Positions 29,242 through 38,084 of a DNA stretch of 64,000 nt are shown here, piece after piece. Both the position numbers and the translations under genes were made by a program. Location of the stretch: positions 1 through 64,000 of the forward strand of contig NZ_JACBOT010000029.1 of the NCBI RefSeq assembly GCF_021532275.1, read 5' to 3'. The notes beneath the pieces are model-generated. The model made no database searches. It saw only the letters and a program-made list of their open reading frames with translations, and was not told where the DNA came from. The DNA is from Brevibacterium sp. UCMA 11754. GTDB taxonomy: Bacteria; Actinomycetota; Actinomycetes; Actinomycetales; Brevibacteriaceae. Positions within the stretch are counted from its first letter, which is position 1. Every line of letters starts with the position of its first letter.

Positions 29242-29261
29242 GATGTTCTCTGCCTCAAACA

Positions 29262-29303
29262 GTTCTATAATATGGAACTGGATTCCCATATTATGGGTAC
29301 AAT
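29262..29303. promoter_or_regulatory. Twin AT-rich operator between the DmdA-like gene and metF
   Basis: GTTCTATAATATGGAAC at 29262-29278 and the 13-base palindrome CCCATATTATGGG at 29285-29297 form an inverted pair sharing the core CCATATTAT. A minus-strand -10-like TATTAT lies in the first and a plus-strand TACAAT at 29298-29303 follows the second. The AT-rich core stands out in this GC-rich sequence. Two IclR regulators are encoded close by, making them the likely binders. Confidence 0.65.
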
Positions 29304-29397
29304 TAGTGTAGGATTGAAGTATCGGCGGACGCAAGGGTTTCCGAAGAGAATCATCACCCGTCGACCACTTCCCAGGAGTCTCTCAAGGGAGCCGAGG

Positions 29398-30258
29398 ATG
29401 TCACAGGAAGTTCTGGCCTCACTGCTGAAGTCCGCGCGGTACGAAATCCTCCCCACCGCGGGCGTGGTCGACCGTGTCCACGAATATGTCGTGCCCGGCC
29501 GCGTGATCACCGTGACCGCTTCGACCGGCCTGACTCTTGAGGCGACTCTGTCCACGGCAGAGCAGCTGCAGGCGCTCGGATTCCAGGCGGTGCCCCACAT
29601 CGCGGCACGAATGGTCCAAGGCAGAACCGAACTCGAGGAGATCGTCGAGCGCCTGACGCAGGCCGGCATCGATCGGATCTTCGTCCCGGCCGGCGACGCC
29701 ACCCCTCCTGCGGGCGGCTATGCGGGAGCACTCGACCTCATCGTCGACCTCGCAAGCATGGCGGCACCGATCCAGCACCTCGGCGTCAGCGCCTATCCGG
29801 AGACCCATCCGCTCATCTCCGACGATGTCACCGTCCAGGCGATGTGGGACAAACGCGACTATGCCACCCACCTCGTGTCGAACCTGTGCTTCGACCCTGG
29901 GACCATAACCACCTGGCTGGCCAGGGTACGAGCGCGCGGCATCGATCTGCCGCTCATCCTCGGCATCGCGGGCAAAGTGGAATTGGCGAAGCTGGCCCGA
30001 GTCGCATCGAAGATCGGGGTCGGCGAATCGACGCGTTTCCTGCGCAAGAACACCGTCACGTTCACCAAGATGGCCAAACCCGGCGGCTACAACCCCCGGA
30101 AGTTCCTCGACAAGCTCGCACCAGTCCTGGACAACCCGACCATGGGCGTGGCCGGTCTCCACCTCTATACCTTCAACCAGATCAAGGACACGGAGATCTG
30201 GCGGCGCAGGCAGCTTGCGGCTCTCGGCCACAACGACGAGGTCCCAAGCACATCCTGA
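29398..30258 (+). CDS. metF: Methylenetetrahydrofolate reductase (MetF-like)
   Basis: A 286-residue TIM-barrel protein of the MetF family: EILPTAGVVDRVHEYV, ITVTASTGLTLEATL, VPHIAARMVQGRTELEEIVERL, IFVPAGDATPPAGGYAGALDLI, HPLISDDVTVQAMWDKRDYATHLVSNLCFDP. It interconverts 5,10-methylene-THF and 5-methyl-THF. Divergence from the THF demethylase suggests it works in the oxidative direction here, as the metF partner of the ligM system does. Start ATG 29398 follows GGAGCCGAGG. Confidence 0.88.
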   Translation: MSQEVLASLLKSARYEILPTAGVVDRVHEYVVPGRVITVTASTGLTLEATLSTAEQLQALGFQAVPHIAARMVQGRTELEEIVERLTQAGIDRIFVPAGDATPPAGGYAGALDLIVDLASMAAPIQHLGVSAYPETHPLISDDVTVQAMWDKRDYATHLVSNLCFDPGTITTWLARVRARGIDLPLILGIAGKVELAKLARVASKIGVGESTRFLRKNTVTFTKMAKPGGYNPRKFLDKLAPVLDNPTMGVAGLHLYTFNQIKDTEIWRRRQLAALGHNDEVPSTS

Positions 30259-30299
30259 GGCAGCAGACGTGCCTGAGCGGCAACAGATTCGTGTGACCA

Positions 30300-30326
30300 T
30301 GTCACACTTCGAGCCCGCCATCCGAC
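30300..30326 (+). promoter_or_regulatory. Candidate ECF41-type promoter
   Basis: TGTCACA (30300-30306), 16 bases, then CGAC (30323-30326). This nearly matches the published ECF41 promoter type, TGTCACA with a CGTC -10 box. It lies 78 bases before the CMD-family gene, the normal target in ECF41 modules. Confidence 0.65.
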
Positions 30327-30403
30327 GATGTTGGTGACAGGCGAAATACGTCTGCCGCAGCGTTCCCACCGGAACGTGCCGTTCCTGTCAGGAAAGGACA
30401 CTC

Positions 30404-30904
30404 ATGGCTCGCATCAGCCTCGACCAGGTCAGCAAAAAGGGCTACTCCCATGTCGCTCGGCTCGATACCTACTGCCGCACCGCGCTCGGCGACGAACTCT
30501 ACGATCTCATCAAGCTCCGCGCCTCAATCGTCAACGGCTGCGGCTTCTGCGTCGACATGCACTCCACAGACCTGGAGCGGCTCGGTGTCCCGTCCCGAAA
30601 GCTCTTCGCTGTGTCCGCCTGGCAGCACGCAGGTGCCCTGTTCGATGAGAGTGAGCGCAGTGTATTCGCCCTCACGGATGCGGTGACGAAGCTCGGCCCG
30701 GAGACCGTGACGGACGATATCTGGGATGAGGCGGCCAAGCACTTCAACGCCGAGCAGCTCGGCGATCTGCTTCTGGCCATCTCCACGATCAACATCTGGA
30801 ATCGTCTGGCGATCGCCACCGAGACCACTCCGCCGGTCGGCGACGAATCTGCAGCACCCGCCGAGGCGACCGTTGCCTCGGGCGCGGAATCATCGGCCGA
30901 CTGA
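30404..30904 (+). CDS. Carboxymuconolactone decarboxylase-family (AhpD-like) protein
   Basis: A 166-residue protein with the CMD fold and the AhpD-type redox motif NGCGFCVDMHSTDLERLG, giving CxxC followed by His. The first 145 residues form the domain and the tail is Ala/Ser-rich. AhpD-like proteins are alkylhydroperoxidases or of unknown role. It sits directly before an ECF41 sigma factor, whose known neighbours are CMD proteins, oxidoreductases or epimerases. RBS AGGAAAGGA precedes ATG 30404. Confidence 0.88.
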   Translation: MARISLDQVSKKGYSHVARLDTYCRTALGDELYDLIKLRASIVNGCGFCVDMHSTDLERLGVPSRKLFAVSAWQHAGALFDESERSVFALTDAVTKLGPETVTDDIWDEAAKHFNAEQLGDLLLAISTINIWNRLAIATETTPPVGDESAAPAEATVASGAESSAD

Positions 30905-30906
30905 TC

Positions 30907-30912
30907 TACATT
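30907..30912 (+). promoter_or_regulatory. Possible leaderless -10 box of the sigma gene
   Basis: TACATT lies six bases before the GTG start at 30919, three bases past the CMD stop. It would give the sigma gene its own leaderless transcript besides read-through from the CMD gene. GGGAAG is too close to the GTG to act as a normal ribosome site. Confidence 0.45.
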
Positions 30913-30918
30913 GGGAAG

Positions 30919-31824
30919 GTGGACGAGATCAAGCTCGGCATCGCTGAGGACACAGACACCGTCACCGAGGCGACCCGCGCCTGGGACGCCGAGAGGGGTC
31001 GTCTGTTCGGAATCGCCTACCGCATCCTCGGCGATGCCGGCCATGCTGAAGATGTGGTCTCAGAGGTCGGCATTGCCGCAGTCGTCCACGAACGCAAGAC
31101 CGACGAGGCCATTGTCTCCTGGCCTGCCTGGCTGACGACGGTCAGCGTCCGACGTGCGATCGACCGCTCCCGGCAGCTCTCACACATCAAAGAGGACTAT
31201 CCCGGCCCGTGGCTGCCGGAGCCGGTCGCGACCGATCAGCTGCCTGAGGACGCGGTCGCGAACCGGGAGCTGTTGTCGCTGACGCTTCTCCACCTTGCCG
31301 AGCAGCTGAGTCCGGAGGCTCGAGCGGCCTTCGTCCTGACTCGGGCATTCGATATGAGCACCGAGGAGGTCGCCCGGATCCTCGAGAAGAAGCCGGCCGC
31401 TGTGCGGCAGATGGTCTCACGGGCGGCGCGCCGTCTCGACGTTGACCAGCCGGTGACTCGTGCAGCGGACAGGACGGTGCTGACTCGCCTCATCGACGCC
31501 ATCCACAGTGGGGATCTGTCCACCGCGCTTTCTCTGCTGCTGGCGGAGGATGGCGTCTTCTGGGCCGATGGCGGAGGAAAGGTCTCCTCCGCGCTCAATC
31601 CGATCTTCGGAGCCGTTCGGATCACCCGGTTCTTCAGCTCCGTCATCACACCCGGTGACCCGAGCGGTCTGGACTTCAAAGGGATCGTCGAAGTCAACGG
31701 CGGAGTGGTCGTCGCTGTGGTCCGTGCCGGTCACGACCATGTCCTTGAGGTGCAGGTCGATGCCGCCGGCCGCATCTGCAGCCTGCGCCTGGTGAGCAAT
31801 CCGGACAAACTGGGTCGGATCTGA
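30919..31824 (+). CDS. ECF41-group RNA polymerase sigma factor with SnoaL-like C-terminal domain
   Basis: A 301-residue sigma factor. Sigma2 (about residues 20-90; LFGIAYRILGDAGHAEDVVSE) and sigma4 (about 115-180; LSPEARAAFVLTRAFDMSTEEVARIL) are followed by a SnoaL-like extension (about 195-301). All three ECF41 marks are present: WLPEP in the linker, DGGGK in the extension and NPDKL near the end. In this group the extension replaces an anti-sigma factor and tunes activity. No anti-sigma gene is present. GTG start at 30919. Confidence 0.93.
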   Translation: MDEIKLGIAEDTDTVTEATRAWDAERGRLFGIAYRILGDAGHAEDVVSEVGIAAVVHERKTDEAIVSWPAWLTTVSVRRAIDRSRQLSHIKEDYPGPWLPEPVATDQLPEDAVANRELLSLTLLHLAEQLSPEARAAFVLTRAFDMSTEEVARILEKKPAAVRQMVSRAARRLDVDQPVTRAADRTVLTRLIDAIHSGDLSTALSLLLAEDGVFWADGGGKVSSALNPIFGAVRITRFFSSVITPGDPSGLDFKGIVEVNGGVVVAVVRAGHDHVLEVQVDAAGRICSLRLVSNPDKLGRI

Positions 31825-31930
31825 ACTCGCAGGAAAACTTCTCATTCCTCACCGGGTTGAGGCCGATCAAGACGCGAGAGAGATGCTGCCACCACCGCGA
31901 GAATGTCGACGACACGAGTCGGGAGCGTGC

Positions 31931-32680
31931 CTAGCGGTGGGTGACCTTGCGTTTGAGGCTGCGGGAGAGCAGACCTGCCTCGTCGACGAGGAGTTCGCCG
32001 ACGGTCTCGTGGTGGTCAGCGATGCGCATGGTCGGACCCGAGATGCCGATAGCCGCAACCACATCGCCGTCGACTCCGTACACGGGAGCGGCCAGGGCGT
32101 CGAGCCCCTCTTCGAACTCCTCGTGCACGATCGCGTACCCACGTTCGCGCACCTCGGCGAGGTTGTCCATGAGTTCCTTCCGGGACCCCAGAGTGTACTG
32201 GGTGCGCCGTTCCAGACGGCCGGAGGGGACCGGGATGATGTCGAAGGCGTACATGATCTTGCCCAACGCCGAGCAGTGCGCCGGCACCTCCACGTCGACC
32301 CAATTGGTGGCGCCGAGGACGAAGGTCGAATCGACCTGCGCGACCTGCACGACGCCCGTGGAGCTCGGAACGGCGAGGTTGACTGTCTCCCCGGTCTCCT
32401 CACTCAGCCGCTGCAGCGTGGGATCGGCCGCCGTGACCAGCGTTTCGACCCGATCGAAACGCGAAGCGTAGGTCGCGAACAGGGAACCTCCGCGATAGAG
32501 CCCCTCGCCGTCACGTTCGACCAGCCCGTTGCGTTCGAGGGCAGAGAGCAGGCGTGAGACCGTCGAGCGAGCCAGCTCCGTCGACTCCACCACCTCGGTG
32601 TAGGAGATCGGGTCATCCGACTTCACCACCAGCGACAATATCTCTGCCGCGCGATCGATCGACTGGGTCCCATTGGTCAT
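31931..32680 (-). CDS. IclR-family transcriptional regulator (first)
   Basis: A 249-residue protein. The N-terminal winged helix reads SIDRAAEILSLV, then STELARSTVSRLLSALERNGLVERDG. The IclR effector domain runs from about residue 80 to the end (GETVNLAVPSSTGVVQVAQVDS, VPAHCSALGKIMYAF, GYAIVHEEFEEGLDALAAPVYG). IclR proteins repress or activate catabolic operons in response to small acids or amines. It is divergent from a second IclR gene and flanks the methyl-compound cluster. Start taken at ATG 32680 after GGAG. Confidence 0.9.
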   Translation of the reverse strand: MTNGTQSIDRAAEILSLVVKSDDPISYTEVVESTELARSTVSRLLSALERNGLVERDGEGLYRGGSLFATYASRFDRVETLVTAADPTLQRLSEETGETVNLAVPSSTGVVQVAQVDSTFVLGATNWVDVEVPAHCSALGKIMYAFDIIPVPSGRLERRTQYTLGSRKELMDNLAEVRERGYAIVHEEFEEGLDALAAPVYGVDGDVVAAIGISGPTMRIADHHETVGELLVDEAGLLSRSLKRKVTHR

Positions 32681-32789
32681 AGCGCTCAACTCCGTCGGGG
32701 AAAGATATGCCGCGGCACCATCGGCACTCCGGCGGCATTCACCCTACATCACACGTGGTTCGCCTCTGTCCGCGTTGTGTCATCTGAGC

Positions 32790-32795
32790 TACAGT
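32790..32795 (+). promoter_or_regulatory. Leaderless -10 box of the second IclR gene
   Basis: TACAGT is six bases before the ATG at 32802, and no ribosome-binding site is visible. Confidence 0.5.
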
Positions 32796-32801
32796 TTCGG
32801 G

Positions 32802-33578
32802 ATGAGCAACAGCGCGACGCACTCCGGTTCCGTGCAGTCGGTTGACCGCGCGGTCACGATCCTCGAGGTCATCGCCCGCACCGGGCTCGCCGGCGTCACC
32901 GACATCGCCGCCGAACTCGGCGTGCACAAATCGACGGCGTCGCGCATCGTCTCCACGCTCGAGGCCCGCGGCCTCGTCGAACAGGACCAGCATCGCGGCA
33001 AGTACCGCCTGGGTCTTGGCATCCTCCGCCTCGCCGGGGCCACCACCGCACGCCTCGACATCGTCCAGGAAGCCCGCCCCATCGCCAAGCGCTTAGCCGA
33101 ACAGACCGGTGAGACGATCAACGTCGCCGTCCTCTCCGACGGCGCGGCCCTCTACCTCGACCAGGTATCGGGCAACGCCTCTGTCCAGAGCCACAACTGG
33201 GTCGGCCAGCGCATCCCCCTGCATGCCACCTCGAACGGCAAGGTCCTCCTGTCGGGCCTGAGCGAGGCCGGCATCCGCACCGCGCTCGAAACGAAGCTGC
33301 CGACCTACACCCCGCACACGGTGACGTCGATCCCCCGCCTGCTCACCGAAATCGCCGAGGTTGTCGCCGCCGGGCACTCGATCGTCATCGACGAGCTCGA
33401 GGTCGGCCTCACCGCCGTGTCTGCACCCATCCGCAACGCCCATGGCGATGTCATCGCCTCGATCTCGGCCTCGGGCCCGGGCTTCCGCTTCACCGACACA
33501 AAGGTCGATGCCGCCAAGGACCTGCTGGTGGCTGCGGCCGCCGACATCTCGTCACGGTTCGGCTGGCGCGAGCACTGA
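32802..33578 (+). CDS. IclR-family transcriptional regulator (second)
   Basis: A 258-residue IclR protein. The HTH (SVDRAVTILEVIARTGLAGVTDIAAELGVHKSTASRIVSTLEARGLVEQD) and effector domain (GETINVAVLSDGAALYLDQVSG, PLHATSNGKVLLSG, GHSIVIDELEVGLTAVSAPIRN) are complete. It lies 141 bases before, and codirectional with, the dimethylglycine-dehydrogenase-like operon, so it is the prime candidate regulator of that operon. The two IclR proteins are clearly diverged from each other. Confidence 0.92.
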   Translation: MSNSATHSGSVQSVDRAVTILEVIARTGLAGVTDIAAELGVHKSTASRIVSTLEARGLVEQDQHRGKYRLGLGILRLAGATTARLDIVQEARPIAKRLAEQTGETINVAVLSDGAALYLDQVSGNASVQSHNWVGQRIPLHATSNGKVLLSGLSEAGIRTALETKLPTYTPHTVTSIPRLLTEIAEVVAAGHSIVIDELEVGLTAVSAPIRNAHGDVIASISASGPGFRFTDTKVDAAKDLLVAAAADISSRFGWREH

Positions 33579-33659
33579 CGAGCGCTCGCTGAACAAACCC
33601 TTGACACACCTCGGCGGGCGGAGGACGATCAAAGCACCCAGTTTCACATAGTGCGTCAC

Positions 33660-33676
33660 GTTGCATAGTACGCAAC
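33660..33676. promoter_or_regulatory. Operator-like palindrome before the flavoprotein operon
   Basis: GTTGCATAGTACGCAAC is a 17-base palindrome with perfect five-base ends, 43 bases before the start codon. It shares the GTT...CATA.TA...AAC frame with the palindrome at 29262-29278, consistent with one IclR-type family of sites. Confidence 0.6.
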
Positions 33677-33719
33677 ATGTGCCGTTGAAGGCGAAGATGC
33701 CTTCGGAGAGGAGCCTCCT

Positions 33720-36233
33720 ATGGCTTCCATTCCCACCCAGGCCAGTGTCGTTGTCGTCGGTGCAGGCATCGTCGGCAACAGCCTCGTCCACCATCTGGCC
33801 GAGCTCGGATGGAGAGACATCGTCCAGGTCGACAAGGGCCCGCTGCCCAACCCGGGCGGCTCGACCGGACACGCCTCGAACTTCATCTTCCCGGTCGACC
33901 ACTCTCGTGAGATCACGGACCTCACCCTCGACAGCGTGCGCCAGTACAAGGAACTCGGCGTCTTCACGCAGTCCGGCGGCTTCGAAGTCGCCCGCACCCA
34001 AGAGCGCATGCAGGAGCTGAGACGCAGGATGGCCTCGGCGAAGGCCTGGGGCATCGAATCCCACCTGGTCACCCCCGAAGAAGTCGTAGAGAAGGTCCCC
34101 TTCCTCGACCCGTCAGTCATCGTCGGTGCTTTCTGGACACCGACTGTCGGCGTCGTCGACTCCGTGGGGGCGGGCACGATGATGCGCGAATCCGCGCAGA
34201 ACAAGGGCGCGCTCACGGTGTCACCGAACACCGAGGTGACCGGCATCGACGTCGAGAACGGGGCGATCGCACGCGTCCACACGACCAAGGGCCCGATCGA
34301 GACAGATAAGATCCTCATCGCCTGCGGAGTCTGGAGTCCGCGCATCGCGGCCATGGCCGGTGCCGCGATCCCGCTGACTCCGGCGGTGCACCAGATGATC
34401 AGCGTGGGCCCGGTTCCGCAATTGGCCGAGCAGACGGGTGAGATCTCCTTCCCCATCGTGCGCGATATGGACACCTTCTGCTACGAACGCCAGCACGGAT
34501 CGGACATGGAGATCGGCTCCTACGCTCACCGGGCGATTCTTCACGAACCCGACGAGATCCCATCGATCGAGGCCGCGAAGCTCTCTCCCACGGAGATGCC
34601 CTTCACCGACGACGATTTCGACCCGCAGCTCGAACAGGCCCTCGAACTCATGCCCGATGTCCTGTCCAACCCCGACGTCGAGATCCGCTACGCGATCAAC
34701 GGCCTCCTGTCCCTGACCCCCGACGGTGCACCCATCCTCGGCGAATCGCCTGAGGTCAAGGGCTTGTGGTCGGCGGCAGCGGTGTGGGTCAAGGAAGGTC
34801 CGGGCGTGGGTCGGGCCGTGGCCGAGTGGATGACGAACGGATGTCCGGAAGTCGATGTCCAGGGCGCTGACATCGCCCGCTTCCACCCACACCAGCGCAC
34901 CCGCGCACATGTGCAGGCCCGCACCTCGGAAGCCTTCATCAAGACCTACGGCATCGTCCACCCAGGCGAGCAGTGGAACTCCGATCGCAACGTCCGACTC
35001 TCCCCCATGCACGAACGCGAGAAGGAACTCGGCGCCGTCTTCTTCGAAGTCGCCGGCTGGGAACGCCCCCAGTGGTACGCATCGAATTCACCGCTGCTCG
35101 AGGAATTCGGCGAGCGCGTCATGGACCGCACCGCCGAATGGGACTCGCGCTGGTGGTCACCGATCATCAATGCCGAACACCTCGCACTGCGCGAACGCGC
35201 AGGACTCGTCGACCTCTCAAGCTTCGTCATCTTCGACGTATTCGGACCTGCAGCCCTCGATGCCGTCCAATCCATCGTGCTGGCCCAGATGGACGTGAGC
35301 ATCGGTCGAGTCGTCTACACCCCGGTCCTCGACGAGACCGGCGGGTTCCGCTCGGACCTGACCATCATGCGACTGGCCCACGACCGATTCCGGGTCGTCA
35401 CGGGCGCTGCCCACGGCATGGTCGACGTCAAATGGTTCGCCGATCGGCTCCAGGAGACGGGTGCCCAGATCGCCGAGCTCACCTCATCGTGGACGACGAT
35501 CGGCCTCTGGGGACCACGAGCACGCGACATCCTCTCCCAGGTCACGAACGCAGATGTCTCCCACGAAGGCTTCAAGTTCGGCACAGCCCGGACCATCGAA
35601 GTCGGCTCGCTGCAGGTCCTGGCCTCCCGCATCTCCTACGTCGGCGATCTGGGTTGGGAGCTCTACATCCCCATGGAATCCGGACTCAGACTCTGGGACG
35701 TCCTCACCGAGGCCGGGACAGAAAAGGGCCTCGTGCCGGTGGGACTCGGCGTCTACGGCACGACCGGTCGCATCGAGAAGGGCTATCGCGCCTTCGGTGC
35801 CGAACTCGACTCCGAGCGCAGTGTCATCGAGGTCGGCATGGCCCGGCCGAAGGTGAAGTCGCAGAGCTTCGTCGGCCGCGACGCCCACCTGCGCCACCGC
35901 GAGGAGGACCCGAAGGCGATCCTGTGCTCGCTCACGGTCGATGATCACACGAGCGCCAGCGGCGAGAAGCGCTACATGCTCGGTGGGGAACCCATCCGAT
36001 CAGAAGACGGGCAGCCGCTCATCGACGGGCACGGGCACCACGCCTTCGTCACCTCGGCGGGGTCGGCCCCGAGCCTCGGCAAGCATGTGCTCATGGCCTT
36101 CCTTCCTCCCGCCGAGGCGGTCCTGGGCAACCAGCTCATCGTCGTCTACATGGAGGAGGCCTACCCCGTGACGGTGGCCTCGATCGACGCCACCCCGCTG
36201 TTCGATCCCAGCAACGAGAGCATCAGGAGGTAG
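33720..36233 (+). CDS. Dimethylglycine/sarcosine dehydrogenase-like flavoprotein (FAD + GcvT domains)
   Basis: An 837-residue two-part enzyme. Residues 10-390 form the DAO flavin domain (VVVVGAGIVGNSLVHHLAELG, GGSTGHASNF), followed by an FAO_M linker. Residues of about 430-820 form GCV_T and GCV_T_C domains (REKELGAVFFEVAGWERPQW, ALRERAGLVDLSSF, YVGDLGWELYIP, EKGYRAFGAELDSE). Members oxidatively demethylate N-methyl amines and pass the carbon to THF. Dimethylglycine oxidase of Arthrobacter has the same length and layout. The downstream etfBA genes imply ETF, not oxygen, as electron acceptor. Exact substrate is inferred only. Confidence 0.85.
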   Translation: MASIPTQASVVVVGAGIVGNSLVHHLAELGWRDIVQVDKGPLPNPGGSTGHASNFIFPVDHSREITDLTLDSVRQYKELGVFTQSGGFEVARTQERMQELRRRMASAKAWGIESHLVTPEEVVEKVPFLDPSVIVGAFWTPTVGVVDSVGAGTMMRESAQNKGALTVSPNTEVTGIDVENGAIARVHTTKGPIETDKILIACGVWSPRIAAMAGAAIPLTPAVHQMISVGPVPQLAEQTGEISFPIVRDMDTFCYERQHGSDMEIGSYAHRAILHEPDEIPSIEAAKLSPTEMPFTDDDFDPQLEQALELMPDVLSNPDVEIRYAINGLLSLTPDGAPILGESPEVKGLWSAAAVWVKEGPGVGRAVAEWMTNGCPEVDVQGADIARFHPHQRTRAHVQARTSEAFIKTYGIVHPGEQWNSDRNVRLSPMHEREKELGAVFFEVAGWERPQWYASNSPLLEEFGERVMDRTAEWDSRWWSPIINAEHLALRERAGLVDLSSFVIFDVFGPAALDAVQSIVLAQMDVSIGRVVYTPVLDETGGFRSDLTIMRLAHDRFRVVTGAAHGMVDVKWFADRLQETGAQIAELTSSWTTIGLWGPRARDILSQVTNADVSHEGFKFGTARTIEVGSLQVLASRISYVGDLGWELYIPMESGLRLWDVLTEAGTEKGLVPVGLGVYGTTGRIEKGYRAFGAELDSERSVIEVGMARPKVKSQSFVGRDAHLRHREEDPKAILCSLTVDDHTSASGEKRYMLGGEPIRSEDGQPLIDGHGHHAFVTSAGSAPSLGKHVLMAFLPPAEAVLGNQLIVVYMEEAYPVTVASIDATPLFDPSNESIRR

Positions 36234-36236
36234 ACG

Positions 36237-37046
36237 ATGGACATCCTCGTCTGCATCAAACGCATCCCCGACATCTCTGGCCAGATCACGCTCGACGCCT
36301 CAGGCACGGACATCGACGACTCCGGCCTGGGCCACACCGCCTCGGCGCATGAGGAATGCGCGGTGGAGCTGGCCATCCAGACGGCCGCAGCCACCGGCGG
36401 CAAGGTCACGGTACTGACCTTGGGCCCCGCCGAGGCGGTCGAACAGCTGCGCGCGGCCGTGGGCGTGGGCGCCAACGACGGAATCCTCATCGAAACCGAG
36501 GATCCGGGTGCGTTCGGGCCCGAGGACATCGCCCAGATCATCGGCGACGTCATCCGCGACCGCGCCGAAGGGGGCCAGAGCTTCGATCTTGTGCTGCTGG
36601 GCAATGATGCCGCCGACACCGGCGACTTCCAGGTTCCCATCCGCCTGGCCTACGACCTCGAATACCCGGTGCTGACGGGGATCCAGACGCTGAGTGCGAG
36701 CGCGGGTTCCGACTCAGACAGTTCCGGCAGCTCAGCTGGTGGGTCTATCGAGGCACGCGGGATCGGGCCGGCCGGAACAGAGATCTTCTCTCTCGAACTG
36801 CCCGCCGTCATCGCGGTCCAGGAGGGCGGCGTCGACCCGCGCTATCCCTCGATCACCGGACGGATGAAGGCGAAGAAGGCTCGCATCGCCGAATATGTGG
36901 CACCCGAACCGGGCGCCGGAAATCCGCGCATCGGCCTCGAGCTGCCACCGGACACGGCGAATGAGGTCACCATCCTCGGCGAGGGCCCAGATGCAGCTGG
37001 GGCCCTGGTCGACGTTCTGGAAGAGATCGGAGTGATCAGGTCATGA
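36237..37046 (+). CDS. etfB: Electron transfer flavoprotein beta subunit
   Basis: A 269-residue EtfB/FixA protein: MDILVCIKRIPDISGQI, HEECAVELAIQTAAATGGKVTVLTLGP, DLVLLGNDAADTGDFQVPIRLAYDL, and LPAVIAVQEGGVDPRYPSITGRMKAKKA, the family signature near the C-terminus. A short Ser/Gly-rich insertion occurs at about residue 165. It starts three bases after the flavoprotein gene, so the two are translationally coupled. It would carry electrons from the flavoprotein to the quinone pool. Confidence 0.92.
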   Translation: MDILVCIKRIPDISGQITLDASGTDIDDSGLGHTASAHEECAVELAIQTAAATGGKVTVLTLGPAEAVEQLRAAVGVGANDGILIETEDPGAFGPEDIAQIIGDVIRDRAEGGQSFDLVLLGNDAADTGDFQVPIRLAYDLEYPVLTGIQTLSASAGSDSDSSGSSAGGSIEARGIGPAGTEIFSLELPAVIAVQEGGVDPRYPSITGRMKAKKARIAEYVAPEPGAGNPRIGLELPPDTANEVTILGEGPDAAGALVDVLEEIGVIRS

Positions 37047-38065
37047 CTCTCGTATTCGTCGAAACCGATGAGAACGGCGAGGTGGCGCTGACGTCGGCCG
37101 AGGCGCTCACCTTCGCCCGCACGAACGCCTCAGCCCTCCTCCCCCAACTACCCGACGGCGCCCCTGATACCTCGCGCGAGGTGGCTGCGCCGCCGTCGGG
37201 TAGTACGGAGGCGGTCGTGGTGGGGCCGCTGAGCGAGGAGGCCGTCGGGGAGCTAAGCCGCCTCGGCGTGAGTCGGATCCACCACCTCGAGTCTGCTGAT
37301 CTCGAGGCGTATTCGGCTCCTGCATGGGCGCAGGCGATCGTCGACATCGCGCCGGAGACCGGGGCGGTTCTGGCCTCGGGAACGCCGCGGGGCATGGAGC
37401 TCATGACCCATGTGGCGATGAGGACCGGGGAGCGGATGGCGGCCAATGTTGTGGCCGCCGATGAGGAGGGACTGCTGCGGCAGGTGCTCGGTGGGGCAGC
37501 GTTCGAACGTCTTCAGCTCGACGGTGACCTGCAGGTTCTCACCCTCGCCGGTCACGCCTGCAATCCCGAAGAGACAACACCGACGACACCGGAGATCCTC
37601 ACACACTCCCCGGAATCAGCGGCCGAGGATCTGCGTACCCGCGTTGTCCGCACCGAGGTCGAGACCGCCGCTGACAATGACACCTCGGGCCTGACCCAGG
37701 CCCGAGCCGTCGTCGGTGCTGGTCGCGGGGTCGGTTCGGAGAACGGATTCGGCGAGGTCCTCGAACTCGTCGACCACCTCGGCGGGGCACTGGGTGTCTC
37801 TCGTGTGGTCACGGGTCTGGGCTGGCGACCGCATTCCGAGCAGGTCGGCCAGACCGGCAGTCGGATCACACCCGACGTCTACATTGCCTGTGGAATCTCC
37901 GGCGCGATCCAGCACATGGCCGGCATCGAGGGTGCGAAGACGCTCATCGCGATCAACACCGATGAGGAGTCGACGATGGTCCAGCGTGCCGACTACGCAA
38001 TCATCGGAGACCTCCACGAGGTTGTCGGGGCCGTCAATGAGGAGATCCGGAGCCGCCGCGGCTGA
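37043..38065 (+). CDS. etfA: Electron transfer flavoprotein alpha subunit
   Basis: A 340-residue EtfA with the C-terminal FAD-binding signature region (VVGAGRGVGSENGF, GLGWRPHSEQVGQTG, DVYIACGISGAIQHMAGI, IAINTDEESTMVQRADYAIIGD). The start overlaps the etfB stop as ATGA. The dedicated etfBA pair marks this as a specialised electron route for the upstream dehydrogenase. Confidence 0.93.
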   Translation: MTLVFVETDENGEVALTSAEALTFARTNASALLPQLPDGAPDTSREVAAPPSGSTEAVVVGPLSEEAVGELSRLGVSRIHHLESADLEAYSAPAWAQAIVDIAPETGAVLASGTPRGMELMTHVAMRTGERMAANVVAADEEGLLRQVLGGAAFERLQLDGDLQVLTLAGHACNPEETTPTTPEILTHSPESAAEDLRTRVVRTEVETAADNDTSGLTQARAVVGAGRGVGSENGFGEVLELVDHLGGALGVSRVVTGLGWRPHSEQVGQTGSRITPDVYIACGISGAIQHMAGIEGAKTLIAINTDEESTMVQRADYAIIGDLHEVVGAVNEEIRSRRG

Positions 38066-38084
38066 CCTCAGTGCCTGAGCTCGC

